Origin: Hyphomicrobiales bacterium
GTDB taxonomy: Bacteria; Pseudomonadota; Alphaproteobacteria; Rhizobiales; Aestuariivirgaceae
Direction of reading: 5' to 3'
NCBI GenBank assembly: GCA_016710435.1
Contig: JADJVV010000001.1
Location: 3,308,501-3,372,500 of the forward strand
Length of the DNA: 64,000 bases
Of the stretch, positions 48,357 to 57,398 are shown in pieces. Position 1 is the stretch's first letter, and every line of letters starts with the position of its first letter. The notes under the pieces are model-generated. The model made no database searches, was not told where the DNA came from, and worked only from the letters and a program-made list of their open reading frames with translations. The position numbers and the translations under genes are program-made.

Positions 48357-49675
48357 TGACTGACCTTCTCGACATTGCCAAAGACATTCTGCGGCGCGCC
48401 CGCAGCGAAGGCGCAACCGCCGCCGACGCCATCGTCGCCGACGTGGCGGACACCTCCGTTTCCGTGCGCAACGGAGAAATCGAGAACCTCGAACAATCCG
48501 AAGCGCGCGAGGCAACCGTGCGGGTCTTCGTCGGGCAGTCCTCGGCCAGCATGTCCGGCAGCGTGTTGACGCCCGACGCGTTGCAACGCCTCGTCGCGCG
48601 CGCCGTCGCCATGGCGAAGCTCGCACCACCTGATCCCTACGCGGGATTGGCGGAACCTTCGCAACTCGCCACATCCTTTCCCGAGATTGACGTAGCGTCG
48701 GACGAACGCGTGAGCGCCGACCAGTTGCGCGACCGCGCCCTGGAGGCAGAGCGCGTGGCGATGGCCGTGACGGGTGTCACCAAGAGCAACGGCGCCGGAG
48801 CTTCGGCCTATGCCGGCCGCTCGGCCATGGCGGCCAGCAACGGGTTCGAACGGACCTCCCGGCGCACCAGCTTCGGCAACAGCGTCTCCGTCATCGCAGG
48901 CGAAGGCACATCCATGGAGCGCGACTATGATGGCCATGGCGCCGTCTACTGGAGCGATCTCGAAAGCGCGGAAAAGATCGGCCGGACAGCGGGCGAGCGC
49001 GCCGTGCGCCGCCTGAATCCGCGCAAGGTGCCGTCGCAAACCGTGCCGGTGATCTTCGACCGCCGCATCGCCACGAGCCTGGTCGGCCATCTTGTCGGCG
49101 GCATCAATGGTGCGGCGATCGCCCGCGGCACGAGCTTCCTCAAGGGCGATCTCGGCAAGAGCCTGTTCCGGCCGGAGGTGAGCATCATCGACGATCCGCT
49201 GCGCAAGCGCGGCCTCGCCTCGCGCTCCGTCGATGGCGAGGGCCTGCCCGTTTCGCGCCGGGCCATCATCGACAAGGGCATGCTGACCAACTGGATCCTC
49301 GACCTCCGCTCCGCCCGCCAACTCGGCCTGCAACCCACCGGACAAGGCAGCCGCGGCGGCCCCACCACCAGCAACCTGCACATGGAGCGCGGCACGCGCA
49401 GCCCCGAAGACATGATCAAGGCCATCGGCAAGGGCTTCCTCGTCACCGAATTCATCGGCTCGTCGATCAACATGGTGACAGGCGACTACAGCCGTGGTGC
49501 ATCGGGCTACTGGATCGAGAACGGAGAGCTGGCCTACCCGGTGAGCGAAATCACCGTCGCCGGAAACCTGCGCACCATGTTTGCTTCGCTCGAACCTGCC
49601 ACCGACCTGATCTTCCGCACCTCGACGGTTGCGCCCTCCTGCTTCCTCGGCGAGATGACCCTTGCCGGACGCTGA
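48356..49675 (+). CDS. pmbA: TldD/PmbA family metalloprotease subunit
   Basis: A 439-residue PmbA-type member of the TldD/PmbA family. The TldD-TldE (PmbA) pair degrades modified peptides such as microcins. The N-terminal domain has GATAADAIVADVADTSVSVRNGEIENLEQ; the core has VPVIFDRRIATSLVGHLVGG; and SFLKGDLGKSLF and TSNLHMERGTRS are in the C-terminal domain. No HExxH motif is seen, as expected for the PmbA side. TldD is not in this window. It overlaps ubiA by one base and the next gene by 14 bases. Confidence 0.9.
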   Translation: MTDLLDIAKDILRRARSEGATAADAIVADVADTSVSVRNGEIENLEQSEAREATVRVFVGQSSASMSGSVLTPDALQRLVARAVAMAKLAPPDPYAGLAEPSQLATSFPEIDVASDERVSADQLRDRALEAERVAMAVTGVTKSNGAGASAYAGRSAMAASNGFERTSRRTSFGNSVSVIAGEGTSMERDYDGHGAVYWSDLESAEKIGRTAGERAVRRLNPRKVPSQTVPVIFDRRIATSLVGHLVGGINGAAIARGTSFLKGDLGKSLFRPEVSIIDDPLRKRGLASRSVDGEGLPVSRRAIIDKGMLTNWILDLRSARQLGLQPTGQGSRGGPTTSNLHMERGTRSPEDMIKAIGKGFLVTEFIGSSINMVTGDYSRGASGYWIENGELAYPVSEITVAGNLRTMFASLEPATDLIFRTSTVAPSCFLGEMTLAGR

Positions 49676-50420
49676 TCTTTCCTTGCTGCTCGATTGCCTG
49701 CGCGAGGCCGGTGCCCTGGCACTGGAGATGCAGAAGGCCGGCTTCAACCACCGCAAGAAGAAGGATGGCACCTTCGTCACCGATGTGGATCAGGCCGTCG
49801 ACGACCTGCTCCGCACACGGATCGCCGCGGCACGGCCGGATGATGGCTGGCTCTCGGAGGAATCGCCCGACACGCCACAGCGCCTCGGCAAGGCGCGCCT
49901 GTGGATTGCCGACCCCATTGATGGCACCCGCGGCTTCCTGCAAGGCTCGGGGCCTTGGGGCATCGGCATGGCCCTGGCGGTGGAGGGCGCGGCGCAGCTC
50001 TCGGCGGTTTTCCAGCCTGCCGATGGATTGTTGTTCCATGCGGTGAAGGGGGGCGGCGCGTTTCTGAACGGAGCCCGCATCTTCGCCACATCCCGCCCCA
50101 ACGTGATCACGGCACGGCGCTATCGCACGGCGCTTTCCGAGGCGAACTTCGCGCCGGAAATCGACTCGCCCATTCCCCTCCTTCTCCGCCTCGCCTCCAT
50201 CGCCCACGGCCATCACGGTGGTGCCATCTCCTTCGGCGAAAAGAACGACTGGGACATCGCGGCAGGCCATCTGCTGGTGACGGAGGCAGGTGGCGTTGTC
50301 ACGAACCTCTCTGGCGGAGGGATGATTTACAACCGCCCGCAGCCGTGGCAACCCGGCCTCCTTGCTGCGGCGACTCCCGAACTCCACGCCGCCATTCTGA
50401 ACCTTGTGAGGACCGCATGA
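49662..50420 (+). CDS. Inositol monophosphatase/CysQ-like phosphatase
   Basis: A 252-residue FIG-family phosphatase, closest in pattern to 3'(2'),5'-bisphosphate nucleotidase (CysQ) and inositol monophosphatase. Metal ligands are in TDVDQAVDDLL, LSEESPD (Glu), and LWIADPIDGTRGFLQG; the last Asp is in EKNDWDIAAGHLLVTEAGG. CysQ recycles PAP from sulfate assimilation; IMPase-like roles are also possible. The start is TTG 49662 inside pmbA; the next in-frame ATG would remove the N-terminal helix, so TTG is preferred. Confidence 0.85.
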   Translation: MPDADLSLLLDCLREAGALALEMQKAGFNHRKKKDGTFVTDVDQAVDDLLRTRIAAARPDDGWLSEESPDTPQRLGKARLWIADPIDGTRGFLQGSGPWGIGMALAVEGAAQLSAVFQPADGLLFHAVKGGGAFLNGARIFATSRPNVITARRYRTALSEANFAPEIDSPIPLLLRLASIAHGHHGGAISFGEKNDWDIAAGHLLVTEAGGVVTNLSGGGMIYNRPQPWQPGLLAAATPELHAAILNLVRTA

Positions 50421-50695
50421 ACGCCAAACCCGCCGCCAAGGCCCCGGCAAAGAAGGCCGCGAAGAAGAAAGTGGAACCGGAGGGACAGCTTCTCCATCTG
50501 GTATTTGGCGGAGAACTGGAAGACGTGTCGGAAGTGACCTTCCGTGACCTCGCCAAACTCGATGTCGTGGGCTTCTATCCCAACTACGCTGAAGCTCACC
50601 GCGCCTGGCTCGGCAAGGCCCGCGAGACAATCGACCACGCCCAGATGCGCTACTTCATCGTCCACCTCCACCGCCTCCTCGACCCGGACGCGTGA
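50417..50695 (+). CDS. DUF4170 family protein
   Basis: A 92-residue soluble protein. A Lys/Ala-rich N-terminal tail (AKAPAKKAAKKKVEPEG) precedes the conserved DUF4170 domain: LLHLVFGGELEDVSEVTFRD and VGFYPNYAEAHRAWLGKARE, ending MRYFIVHLHRLLDPD. The family occurs in alphaproteobacteria, usually beside an inositol-monophosphatase-type gene as here, and has no known function. It overlaps the previous gene by 4 bases. The 79 bases after it hold no clear terminator. Confidence 0.88.
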   Translation: MNAKPAAKAPAKKAAKKKVEPEGQLLHLVFGGELEDVSEVTFRDLAKLDVVGFYPNYAEAHRAWLGKARETIDHAQMRYFIVHLHRLLDPDA

Positions 50696-50774
50696 GGAAA
50701 TGTTTTCCCGGTCAGTCGTCATGCCGACGACAGGAGGCATCCAGACTTTCGGCCATCACTGCGTTTGAAGGCCC

Positions 50775-51788
50775 TTAAACCCGGCCCTCGCGCTGCAGTT
50801 TCCCGAGTGGAAATACCGCCACTTCGTCATCGGCAGCATCTCGGGCGAGGATTTCCCGGGCGCGGGTGCAGTCGCCTTTCATCTGGTCAACGAGTTCTCC
50901 CACCGAGGCAAAGGTCTTGTCGCCGCGGATGAGATCGTGGAACGACACGAGCAACGTCCGCCCATAGAGATCGACGTCCACATCAAGCAGATAGGTTTCG
51001 AGAAACGTGCGGTTGGTGTTGAAAGTCGGGCGGTCGCCGAAATAGGCGGCCCCTTGCCAAGCCCGCGTGCCCGCCGAAGCCGCCGCATCGCGCACTTCCA
51101 CGGCATAGATGCCGCGCGCCGGCTCAGCCCCCGGATCAACGATGATGTTGGCGGTGGGAAAGCCGATGGTGCGCCCGCGCTTGTCGCCATGCACCACTTC
51201 GCCCATCACGATCCAGCGATAGCCAAGGTCATGCGCGGCGGCGCGCACATGGCCCCGGCGGATGGCGGAACGGATGGAACTGGATGAGAACGGCGCATTG
51301 CCATCGGCATCATCCGTCACCTGATCGACGGCGGTGACGCCAAAACCATACTGCGCACCCAACTGCGCCAGGATTTCCGGCGTGCCCTTGCGCCCCTTGC
51401 CAAAATGAAAATCATAGCCAGTGACAACGTGCGACACGCCCAGCCACGACACCAGATGGCTCAGCACAAACTCTTCCGGCGTGCGCGAGGCGAGCGCCTC
51501 GTCGAATTGTGCCACGGCCAGAAGATCCGCACCGAGGGCCGACGCAAGGCGCGCCTTCAGCGGCTCCGGCGTGAGGCGGAACACGGGTTCGTGCGGCCTG
51601 AAATAGGATGCAGGATGCGGTTCAAAGGTTAGCATGCCCCAGCGCACGCCGCGCCGCGCGGCTTCCGCCTTCGCCACCCGCATCAATTCCTGATGGCCGC
51701 GATGAAGCCCGTCGAAATTGCCGATCGCGACGACGGCGCCCTTCAGCGAAGCGGGAACGGCCTCTGCGGCCCGGAGGAATTGCATCAT
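50775..51788 (-). CDS. ribF: Bifunctional riboflavin kinase/FAD synthetase
   Basis: A 337-residue enzyme making FMN and FAD from riboflavin. The N-terminal FAD synthetase domain has VVAIGNFDGLHRGHQELMRV and VVTGYDFHFGKGRKG and SSSIRSAIRRGHV. The C-terminal flavokinase domain has GEVVHGDKRGRTIGFPTANI and FLETYLLDVDVDLYG. Two adjacent ATGs (51788, 51785) with GAAGGTG just upstream are possible starts; an in-frame TTG at 51797 is less likely. It follows the MaoC-type gene by 27 bases on the same strand. Confidence 0.93.
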   Translation of the reverse strand: MMQFLRAAEAVPASLKGAVVAIGNFDGLHRGHQELMRVAKAEAARRGVRWGMLTFEPHPASYFRPHEPVFRLTPEPLKARLASALGADLLAVAQFDEALASRTPEEFVLSHLVSWLGVSHVVTGYDFHFGKGRKGTPEILAQLGAQYGFGVTAVDQVTDDADGNAPFSSSSIRSAIRRGHVRAAAHDLGYRWIVMGEVVHGDKRGRTIGFPTANIIVDPGAEPARGIYAVEVRDAAASAGTRAWQGAAYFGDRPTFNTNRTFLETYLLDVDVDLYGRTLLVSFHDLIRGDKTFASVGELVDQMKGDCTRAREILARDAADDEVAVFPLGKLQREGRV

Positions 51789-51815
51789 CACCTTCAAACG
51801 CGAAGGCGGGACCGG

Positions 51816-52235
51816 TTACGCGCGCGAAGGAACGAACACCATGGCCTCGCCCTCCACGACGGTCTTTCCCGCCACTTCACACCGGCAGTGCAATTGGGCG
51901 CGCTTCTTGATCAAGTCAAGGGCCGTAACCTTGGCGAAGGTCGAGACCGTATCGCCGATCCGCACGGGTGCGAGAAAGCGCAGCGTCTGCGACATGTACA
52001 CGGCACCGGGCCCCGGCAGCTTGGTGCCGAGCACGGCCGAAATGAAACCCGCCGACAGCATGCCGTGGGCAATGCGCGTCTTGAAGAAGGTCTTGGCGGC
52101 GTAGTGCTCGGAGAGGTGCACCGGATTGCGGTCGCCGGTCACTTCGGCAAATGCTGTGATGTCCTGGGCGGACACCGTCTTGTCCAACCCGGCCTCCATC
52201 CCCACCGACAAATCCTCGATGAAATAACCCGTCAT
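51816..52235 (-). CDS. MaoC-type (R)-specific enoyl-CoA hydratase
   Basis: A 139-residue single hot-dog-domain hydratase of the MaoC/PhaJ family, acting on enoyl-CoA thioesters. The hydratase 2 motif is AFAEVTGDRNPVHLSEHYAA, with catalytic Asp and His five residues apart, followed by RIAHGMLSAGFISAVLGTKL. PhaJ-type enzymes supply (R)-3-hydroxyacyl-CoA for PHA or for degradation; no phaC is in this window. The start MTGYFIEDLSVGM at 52235 matches the family. The 157 bases upstream (52236-52392) contain no gene. Confidence 0.88.
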   Translation of the reverse strand: MTGYFIEDLSVGMEAGLDKTVSAQDITAFAEVTGDRNPVHLSEHYAAKTFFKTRIAHGMLSAGFISAVLGTKLPGPGAVYMSQTLRFLAPVRIGDTVSTFAKVTALDLIKKRAQLHCRCEVAGKTVVEGEAMVFVPSRA

Positions 52236-52392
52236 TCCGCACCTGAACTTTGCACTGCAACATAGCGCCTGTGCAGCGCAGCGCAACTGCGATCAAAGTT
52301 GCAAGGGCTCGCCCTTCAGTCCTTCCGGCAGCCTGTTCCGCCGGGGGAGGTTGCCGGAGGCCCGGAGGGTGTCCGTTCAGCCTCCTGCCGTC

Positions 52393-53211
52393 TCACCAGT
52401 CCAGCCGCTCCACCGTGCGCAGGATGTTCGCCTCCGGCACCGCCTTCCGGATCGCGGCGTCATCGTCCGCCAGCGAGCCTTCGCCATCGTGCAGGCCGGT
52501 CATGAACACGCAGGCGATGCCCTGCCCCGCAGCGCCCCGGATATCCGTCTCCGGACCGTCGCCAATGGCGAGGATCGAAGACACCGGCACGTCGTGATCG
52601 CGGATCGTCGCCGCCCTCCGGCGGGCCAGGTCATAAATCGGCGCGAAGGGCTTGCCCGCCATCCGCACCTCGCCACCCAATGCCGCATAGGCTTCGGCAA
52701 GCGCGCCGGCGCAATACTGCAATCGCCCACCCTTGCGCACCACCTTGTCCGGATTGGCGCAGATCATCGGCAGCTTGCGGGCGTGAATATCGGCCAGAAG
52801 TGCTGCATAGTCAGCGGGCGTCTCCCGGTCATCATGGAAAAGGCCCGTGCAGATGACGGTGGACGCGGCCTCCAGCGCCACGCGGTTGACCGACAGTCCG
52901 TCGAAGATGGAAAGATCGCGCGAAGGTCCCAGATGGAACAACCGACCGTCGGTCTGTTGCATCAGGTCGCGCGTCACGTCGCCGGACGTGACGGCCGTAT
53001 CGTAGCAGTCGCGGGCGACGCCGATCTCGTCCAACTGCTTTGATACGCCGATGGTGCTGCGCGGCGAATTGCTCACCAGCACGACAGTGCCACCGTTCTT
53101 TCGATGCCGCTGCAAGCAATCGACCGTGATGGCATAGGGCGCGTGGCCATCATGGAGCACGCCCCAGATGTCACAGAACCAGATGGGATAGAGAGAGGAA
53201 AGATCACGCAT
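52393..53211 (-). CDS. HAD-family hydrolase, TIGR01459 type
   Basis: A 272-residue HAD superfamily protein of the IIA subclass, similar to NagD-type phosphatases and to the TIGR01459 group of alphaproteobacteria. Motif I is IWFCDIWGVLHDGHAP, with Trp in place of the usual second Asp. Motif II lies in VVLVSNSPR, Lys in MAGKPFAPIYDL, and motif III in ILAIGDGPETDIRGA. The natural substrate is unknown. ATG 53211 is taken; GTG 53217 two codons upstream is possible. Confidence 0.86.
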   Translation of the reverse strand: MRDLSSLYPIWFCDIWGVLHDGHAPYAITVDCLQRHRKNGGTVVLVSNSPRSTIGVSKQLDEIGVARDCYDTAVTSGDVTRDLMQQTDGRLFHLGPSRDLSIFDGLSVNRVALEAASTVICTGLFHDDRETPADYAALLADIHARKLPMICANPDKVVRKGGRLQYCAGALAEAYAALGGEVRMAGKPFAPIYDLARRRAATIRDHDVPVSSILAIGDGPETDIRGAAGQGIACVFMTGLHDGEGSLADDDAAIRKAVPEANILRTVERLDW

Positions 53212-53261
53212 GGCCACGGGTGATAGTCCGCCGCGATGCTGATGGAAACAGGCGAGTTCTG

Positions 53262-54548
53262 CTATTCCGCGGCAGCGGTGATCTCGTCGGATGGTGGTGC
53301 CTGCTGGCCCACCACGTCCTTGCGCACGCGGCGCGGTTCGGCAAAGGCCGGACCGGAGGCAAAGCGCGCCACCCGCATCAACTGCGTCGCCTGCTGGGCG
53401 TTCGCGACGCCCATCACAATCACCTGCACATGAAGCGCGCGCGCGGCCTGCACGAAATTGGCGATCCCCGCGGATTGTTTGGGCTCGCTGCCAACGCTGC
53501 CTGCGGAAATGCCGACGTAGCGCACATTCAGCTTGTCGAGAGCAGCAAGGTCGAGGCCCGCCACTGCGGCATTGGAAAGGCTCATCTCGATTCCGGAGCG
53601 CGCCATGTAGGCGAGGCCTTCGAGGCTCGCTTCCGACAGGCTGGCCAGAACAGCGTGCGGAATATCCACGATCAGGCCGTCACTGATTCCCGGTTCCGAA
53701 TTGTGAAGCTGCGCGATCCGCGACAGCGCTTCCGGGATGGCAAGCGTCATGGAACTGAGCGGCACCAGGATGCCGAGCTGGTTGTCGCGCTTGCGCAACC
53801 GCCGCAACAGCACCAGGGCTTCGCGGTAGAGATAGATGTCCAGCGCCGGACGGCGCTCGTTGCGATCCACCTTGGTCTTTTCCGCGCCATCGAAGGCATG
53901 GTGCAGGCGGTAATGCGCCGTCTTGCCGGAAAACAGGTCGATGACCGGTTCCAGCGAGATCACCACCGAATCCGCGAAGGATGACATGTCGTCGAGTGAG
54001 CCCACGCGCGGCGGCAGGGCTACAGGCACCTCGTCTTCTTCCATGGCAACCCCCTCGCTGGGTGCCCACTGCGAGGGGTGAACAACGACAGGGCGCCGCG
54101 TCTGCTGTGCCAGCTGATGCTGCTGCACCTGTGCCTGATAGTGATACTGCCGCTCGGCCAGCGCACGCATGTCTTCCGCCAATGCCGCATGGCCCTGGCG
54201 CATTTCATTGACGCCGACATTGAGGCTGTTGCCGATCGATTCCACTTCCGACCTGAGCACGCTCACCTGCGCTGCAAGTTCGGCGGAGGCGCGTTCTTCT
54301 TCGCGCGACTCGCGCATCAGGGCGGAAATCTCGGACGCCAGCCGGCGCATGTCGCGCCGTGCCACATGCGTGTTGTGAACAACCACCCAGGACAACACCA
54401 GCAAGCCTGCGGCCAGTGACAGCAAAGCGCCGATCACCAGAACCACAGGTGTGGATGAAGATGTGTAGGATTGTACGCCGACGTAGACAGGCAGGGCTGC
54501 ACACAGCGCCACCACCAGGAACCAGGGAAGTTCGCGTCCGTAACCCAT
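53262..54548 (-). CDS. Membrane-anchored protein with degenerate EAL domain
   Basis: A 428-residue protein. Two N-terminal membrane segments (about 9-28 and 35-58) are followed by a coiled coil (about 65-150: REEERASAELAAQVSVLRSE, AEDMRALAERQYHYQAQVQQ). The C-terminal half (about 185-410) has the EAL fold by pattern (VISLEPVIDLFSGKTAHYRL; LIVDIPHAVLASLSEASLEG; VKYV-like NVRYVGIS), but the EAL signature itself is lost (YRLHHAF) and several metal-binding acids are missing. It is probably a non-catalytic c-di-GMP-binding or protein-binding sensor. It stands alone, 76 bases downstream of the transaminase gene. Confidence 0.78.
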   Translation of the reverse strand: MGYGRELPWFLVVALCAALPVYVGVQSYTSSSTPVVLVIGALLSLAAGLLVLSWVVVHNTHVARRDMRRLASEISALMRESREEERASAELAAQVSVLRSEVESIGNSLNVGVNEMRQGHAALAEDMRALAERQYHYQAQVQQHQLAQQTRRPVVVHPSQWAPSEGVAMEEDEVPVALPPRVGSLDDMSSFADSVVISLEPVIDLFSGKTAHYRLHHAFDGAEKTKVDRNERRPALDIYLYREALVLLRRLRKRDNQLGILVPLSSMTLAIPEALSRIAQLHNSEPGISDGLIVDIPHAVLASLSEASLEGLAYMARSGIEMSLSNAAVAGLDLAALDKLNVRYVGISAGSVGSEPKQSAGIANFVQAARALHVQVIVMGVANAQQATQLMRVARFASGPAFAEPRRVRKDVVGQQAPPSDEITAAAE

Positions 54549-54572
54549 AAATCACGCGCTCGCTAAACTCAC

Positions 54573-54596
54573 AGACGTGGGTTTTCACCCACGTCT
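54573..54596. repeat. Perfect hairpin between transaminase and EAL-protein genes
   Basis: A perfect 10-bp inverted repeat (AGACGTGGGT / ACCCACGTCT) with TTTC loop. It lies 28 bases after the transaminase stop and 24 bases before the EAL gene start, both on the minus strand. No clear T tract follows, so it may be an attenuated or Rho-assisted terminator or an mRNA-stabilising hairpin. Confidence 0.55.
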
Positions 54597-54624
54597 TGCG
54601 TTGTCGCCCCCGCGGTCGAGAGTA

Positions 54625-55980
54625 TTACAGCGATGCCACTGACGCCAATACTTTCGGCATCTTATCCATGAAGATTTCTTCAATCTGGTTCTTGGTGATC
54701 ATCAGAGGCGGCGACAGCGCAATGGTGTCGGCCGTGATACGGATCAGAAGGCCAATGTCATGGAAGGCATTTTCCATGGCCCTGTAAGCCCTTAGACCCG
54801 GCTTTCCATCCACCGGCTTAAGGTCGATCGCCGCCACGAGGCCCATGGTGCGGATGTCTTCCACCAGCGGATTGCCCTGCAACGTGAAAGCCGCATCGGC
54901 CCAGGTCTCTTCAAGCGCCTTCGCGTTTTCGAAGAGCTTTTCGTCGCGATACAAATCCATGGTTGCAACGCCAGCAGCGGCCGCCATCGGGTGGCCGGTG
55001 TAGGTGTAGCCATGGAAGAGCTCGATGACGTGCTCGTCGCCCTTCATGAAGGTATCGTAGATGCCCTGGCGCGCCAGCACGCCGCCCATGGGAACAGTTC
55101 CCGAGGTGACGCCCTTGGCGAACGTCAGAAGGTCCGGCGTCACGCCGAAACGTTCCGCCGCATAGGCATGGCCGAGGCGGCCGAAGCCGGTGATCACTTC
55201 ATCGAAAATCAGCAGGATGCCGTGCTTGGTGCAGATCTCGCGCAGCTTCTTGAGATAGCCCTTGGGCGGCGGCAGCACGCCGGTCGAGCCCGCCATCGGC
55301 TCCACGATCACGGCGGCGATGGTGGAGGCGTCATGCAGTGCCACCAGGCGTTCCAGGTCCTCCGCGAGGTGGGCGCCCCACGTGGGCTCGCCACGCGTGA
55401 AGGCCTGTTCCTTGCGGTTATAGGTGTGTGGCAGGTGATCGACACCGGCCAGCATGGCGCCGAACCATTTGCGATTGGCGACCATGCCGCCGACCGAGAT
55501 GCCGCCGAAGTTCACGCCATGATAGCCACGCTCGCGGCCGATGAGGCGCGTGCGCGTCCCCTCGCCCCGTGCACGGTGATAGGCGAGCGCGATCTTGAGC
55601 GCGGAGTCAGCCGCTTCCGAACCCGAGTTGCAGAAGAAGGCGTAGTTCAGGTCGTCCGGCGCCATGGTGGTGATGCGCGACGCGAGTTCGAACACCTTGG
55701 GATGGCCGTACTGGAAGGTCGGCGCGAAATCGAGTTCAGCTGCCGACTGCTGGATCGCCTTCACGATCGGGTCGCGGCAATGGCCGGCGTTCGAGCACCA
55801 CAGGCCGGCGCTTCCGTCGAGGATGGCCCGGCCCTTCAGGTCGAAGTAGTGCATGTCCTTGGCGCGGGCGATGAGGCGCGGCTTTTGCTTGAAGGCGCGG
55901 TTGGGCGTGAAGCCCATCCAGAACGGCTCAAGGTTGTTGGGCGTGGGTTCGAAGGTGGACGGCGAAACGGGCTTGTTCAT
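54625..55980 (-). CDS. Omega-amino acid:pyruvate-type class III aminotransferase
   Basis: A 451-residue class III transaminase of the beta-alanine/omega-amino-acid:pyruvate type. The N-terminal substrate-pocket segment NLEPFWMGFTPNRAF is typical. AFFCNSGSEAADSALKIALA binds phosphate, GILLIFDEVITGFGRLGHAY holds the cofactor Asp, and LLTFAKGVTSGTVPMGGVLA the Schiff-base Lys. Candidate substrates are beta-alanine, GABA, taurine or polyamine-derived amines. ATG 55980 has AAGGAG upstream. No dedicated dehydrogenase partner is adjacent. Confidence 0.88.
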   Translation of the reverse strand: MNKPVSPSTFEPTPNNLEPFWMGFTPNRAFKQKPRLIARAKDMHYFDLKGRAILDGSAGLWCSNAGHCRDPIVKAIQQSAAELDFAPTFQYGHPKVFELASRITTMAPDDLNYAFFCNSGSEAADSALKIALAYHRARGEGTRTRLIGRERGYHGVNFGGISVGGMVANRKWFGAMLAGVDHLPHTYNRKEQAFTRGEPTWGAHLAEDLERLVALHDASTIAAVIVEPMAGSTGVLPPPKGYLKKLREICTKHGILLIFDEVITGFGRLGHAYAAERFGVTPDLLTFAKGVTSGTVPMGGVLARQGIYDTFMKGDEHVIELFHGYTYTGHPMAAAAGVATMDLYRDEKLFENAKALEETWADAAFTLQGNPLVEDIRTMGLVAAIDLKPVDGKPGLRAYRAMENAFHDIGLLIRITADTIALSPPLMITKNQIEEIFMDKMPKVLASVASL

Positions 55981-56099
55981 GAGCGGAGACTCCTTGGGCC
56001 TCAGGTGAAGATACCCCCGCATAGCAGATCGGGGGTCGAATCGAAAACGGGCCAGAGGCATGGATTGCCCCCAGCCAGTCTCGCCATCCCGTCAGGACC

Positions 56100-56456
56100 T
56101 CAATTGCCCGCGTCGAGCTCGCCCAGCAGGCGGGTACGCAGGCAGCGGCGGCGCTCTTCCGTATAGACGACGCCCCATTCCCGCGTGTCCCCCAGGATGG
56201 AATTGCGCGCGATGGCGCCCTGGCCCGGCACATGCCGCGGCATCAGGTACTTGCGGCCATAGGAATGGACGGTAATGAAGCCTTCGCCAGCCGTTTCGCT
56301 GCCATTGAGGCGCACCAGCCGGTCCGACATGTATTCGTCGGCCACGGCAGCGGCATATTCGCGGCAGGCAACGCCGATTGCGGTATCCGCCATGGCGGAG
56401 GTGGACAGAAGGATCGCCAGCGGCGCGGCAAAACCCGCAAGGAAAACCTTACGCAT
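56100..56456 (-). CDS. Small secreted protein, unknown function
   Basis: A 118-residue protein with a signal peptide (MRKVFLAGFAAPLAILLSTS, cleavage near AMAD). The mature part has AIGVACREYAAAVADEYMSD and a Tyr/Arg-rich middle (GFITVHSYGRKYLMPRHVPG), and ends RRCLRTRLLGELDAGN; the two cysteines may pair. The end YTEERRRCLR looks basic and helical. I do not recognise a family. It converges with no gene and is divergent from the SIMPL gene, with 213 bases between starts and no clear feature in between. Confidence 0.65.
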   Translation of the reverse strand: MRKVFLAGFAAPLAILLSTSAMADTAIGVACREYAAAVADEYMSDRLVRLNGSETAGEGFITVHSYGRKYLMPRHVPGQGAIARNSILGDTREWGVVYTEERRRCLRTRLLGELDAGN

Positions 56457-56669
56457 GTGAGTCACCCAATTACAAACGCCGCATCTGCGAAGCATCCTGC
56501 AATGGCACAGGACGTTAGTAAAGTGTTAAGGATGGTTAATATCCACATCCATGGCCGGGACTGACGCGGCCCAACCAGCGGGGGCTCTCCACCGCCACCA
56601 TGCCACCACAATCACCCGCAATGAGTGTGGGCACGCGCGGGGGCGCAATCTTCTTCGGACGGAAACATC

Positions 56670-57398
56670 ATGTCATCGATATCTCGTGTGATCGCCGGCG
56701 GTCTCGTCGGCCTGGGCGTTGCTGCGGGCGGGCTTCTCGCCGGCCAGTCCCTCGTGGAAAGCCGCCTCGGCTATCGCGTGGTCACGGTCAAGGGCCTCTC
56801 GGAGCGGGAAGTGAAGGCCAACCTCGGCTTCTGGCCCATCCGCTTCGTCACCACCGGCCCCACGCTGGAAGCCGCCCGCGCCAAGCTGGAAGTTTCCGAG
56901 CAGGCTGTGAAGACGTTCCTCGGCGGCAACGGTTTCACCGACCAGGACATGCAGGTGCAGAACATCCAGGTGGAAGACCGCCTCGCCGGTTACAACGCGC
57001 AAGGGACGCCGGAAGATTCCCGCTTCGTGCTGACGGAAGATTTCCTCGTCCGCTCGGGCGAAGTGGACAAGCTGCAGAACTCGGCCAAGATGATCGGCGA
57101 CCTGCTCAAGTCGGGCGTGGTGTTCTCGGCTGACGCCTATAACGCCGGGCCCTCCTTCGTTTTCACCCAGGTCAATGACCTGAAGGGCGAGATGCTGACG
57201 GAAGCCACCAAGCGCGCCAAGGAAGCAGCTGACAAGTTCGCCACTGAATCGGGCGCCAAGGTGGGCGACATCCAGAGCGCCAACCAGGGCGTCATCGAAA
57301 TCACGCCCGCCATCGAAATCCCCAACGATCGCCCCGAAAAACAAGTGAACAAGAAAGTCCGCGTCGTGACGACGATCACGTATTTCCTGAAGGACTAG
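56670..57398 (+). CDS. SIMPL (DUF541) domain protein
   Basis: A 242-residue protein with one N-terminal membrane helix or uncleaved signal (ISRVIAGGLVGLGVAAGGLL). The rest is a SIMPL/DUF541 domain (about 30-240): TVKGLSEREVKANLGFWPIR, FTDQDMQVQNIQVEDRLAGY, and a C-terminal RVVTTITYFLKD. Known members are periplasmic or outer-membrane-associated oligomers linked to stress resistance. The GNIMSS start at 56670 was chosen because the membrane helix begins directly afterwards. Its last four bases overlap the convergent LysE-type gene. Confidence 0.85.
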   Translation: MSSISRVIAGGLVGLGVAAGGLLAGQSLVESRLGYRVVTVKGLSEREVKANLGFWPIRFVTTGPTLEAARAKLEVSEQAVKTFLGGNGFTDQDMQVQNIQVEDRLAGYNAQGTPEDSRFVLTEDFLVRSGEVDKLQNSAKMIGDLLKSGVVFSADAYNAGPSFVFTQVNDLKGEMLTEATKRAKEAADKFATESGAKVGDIQSANQGVIEITPAIEIPNDRPEKQVNKKVRVVTTITYFLKD

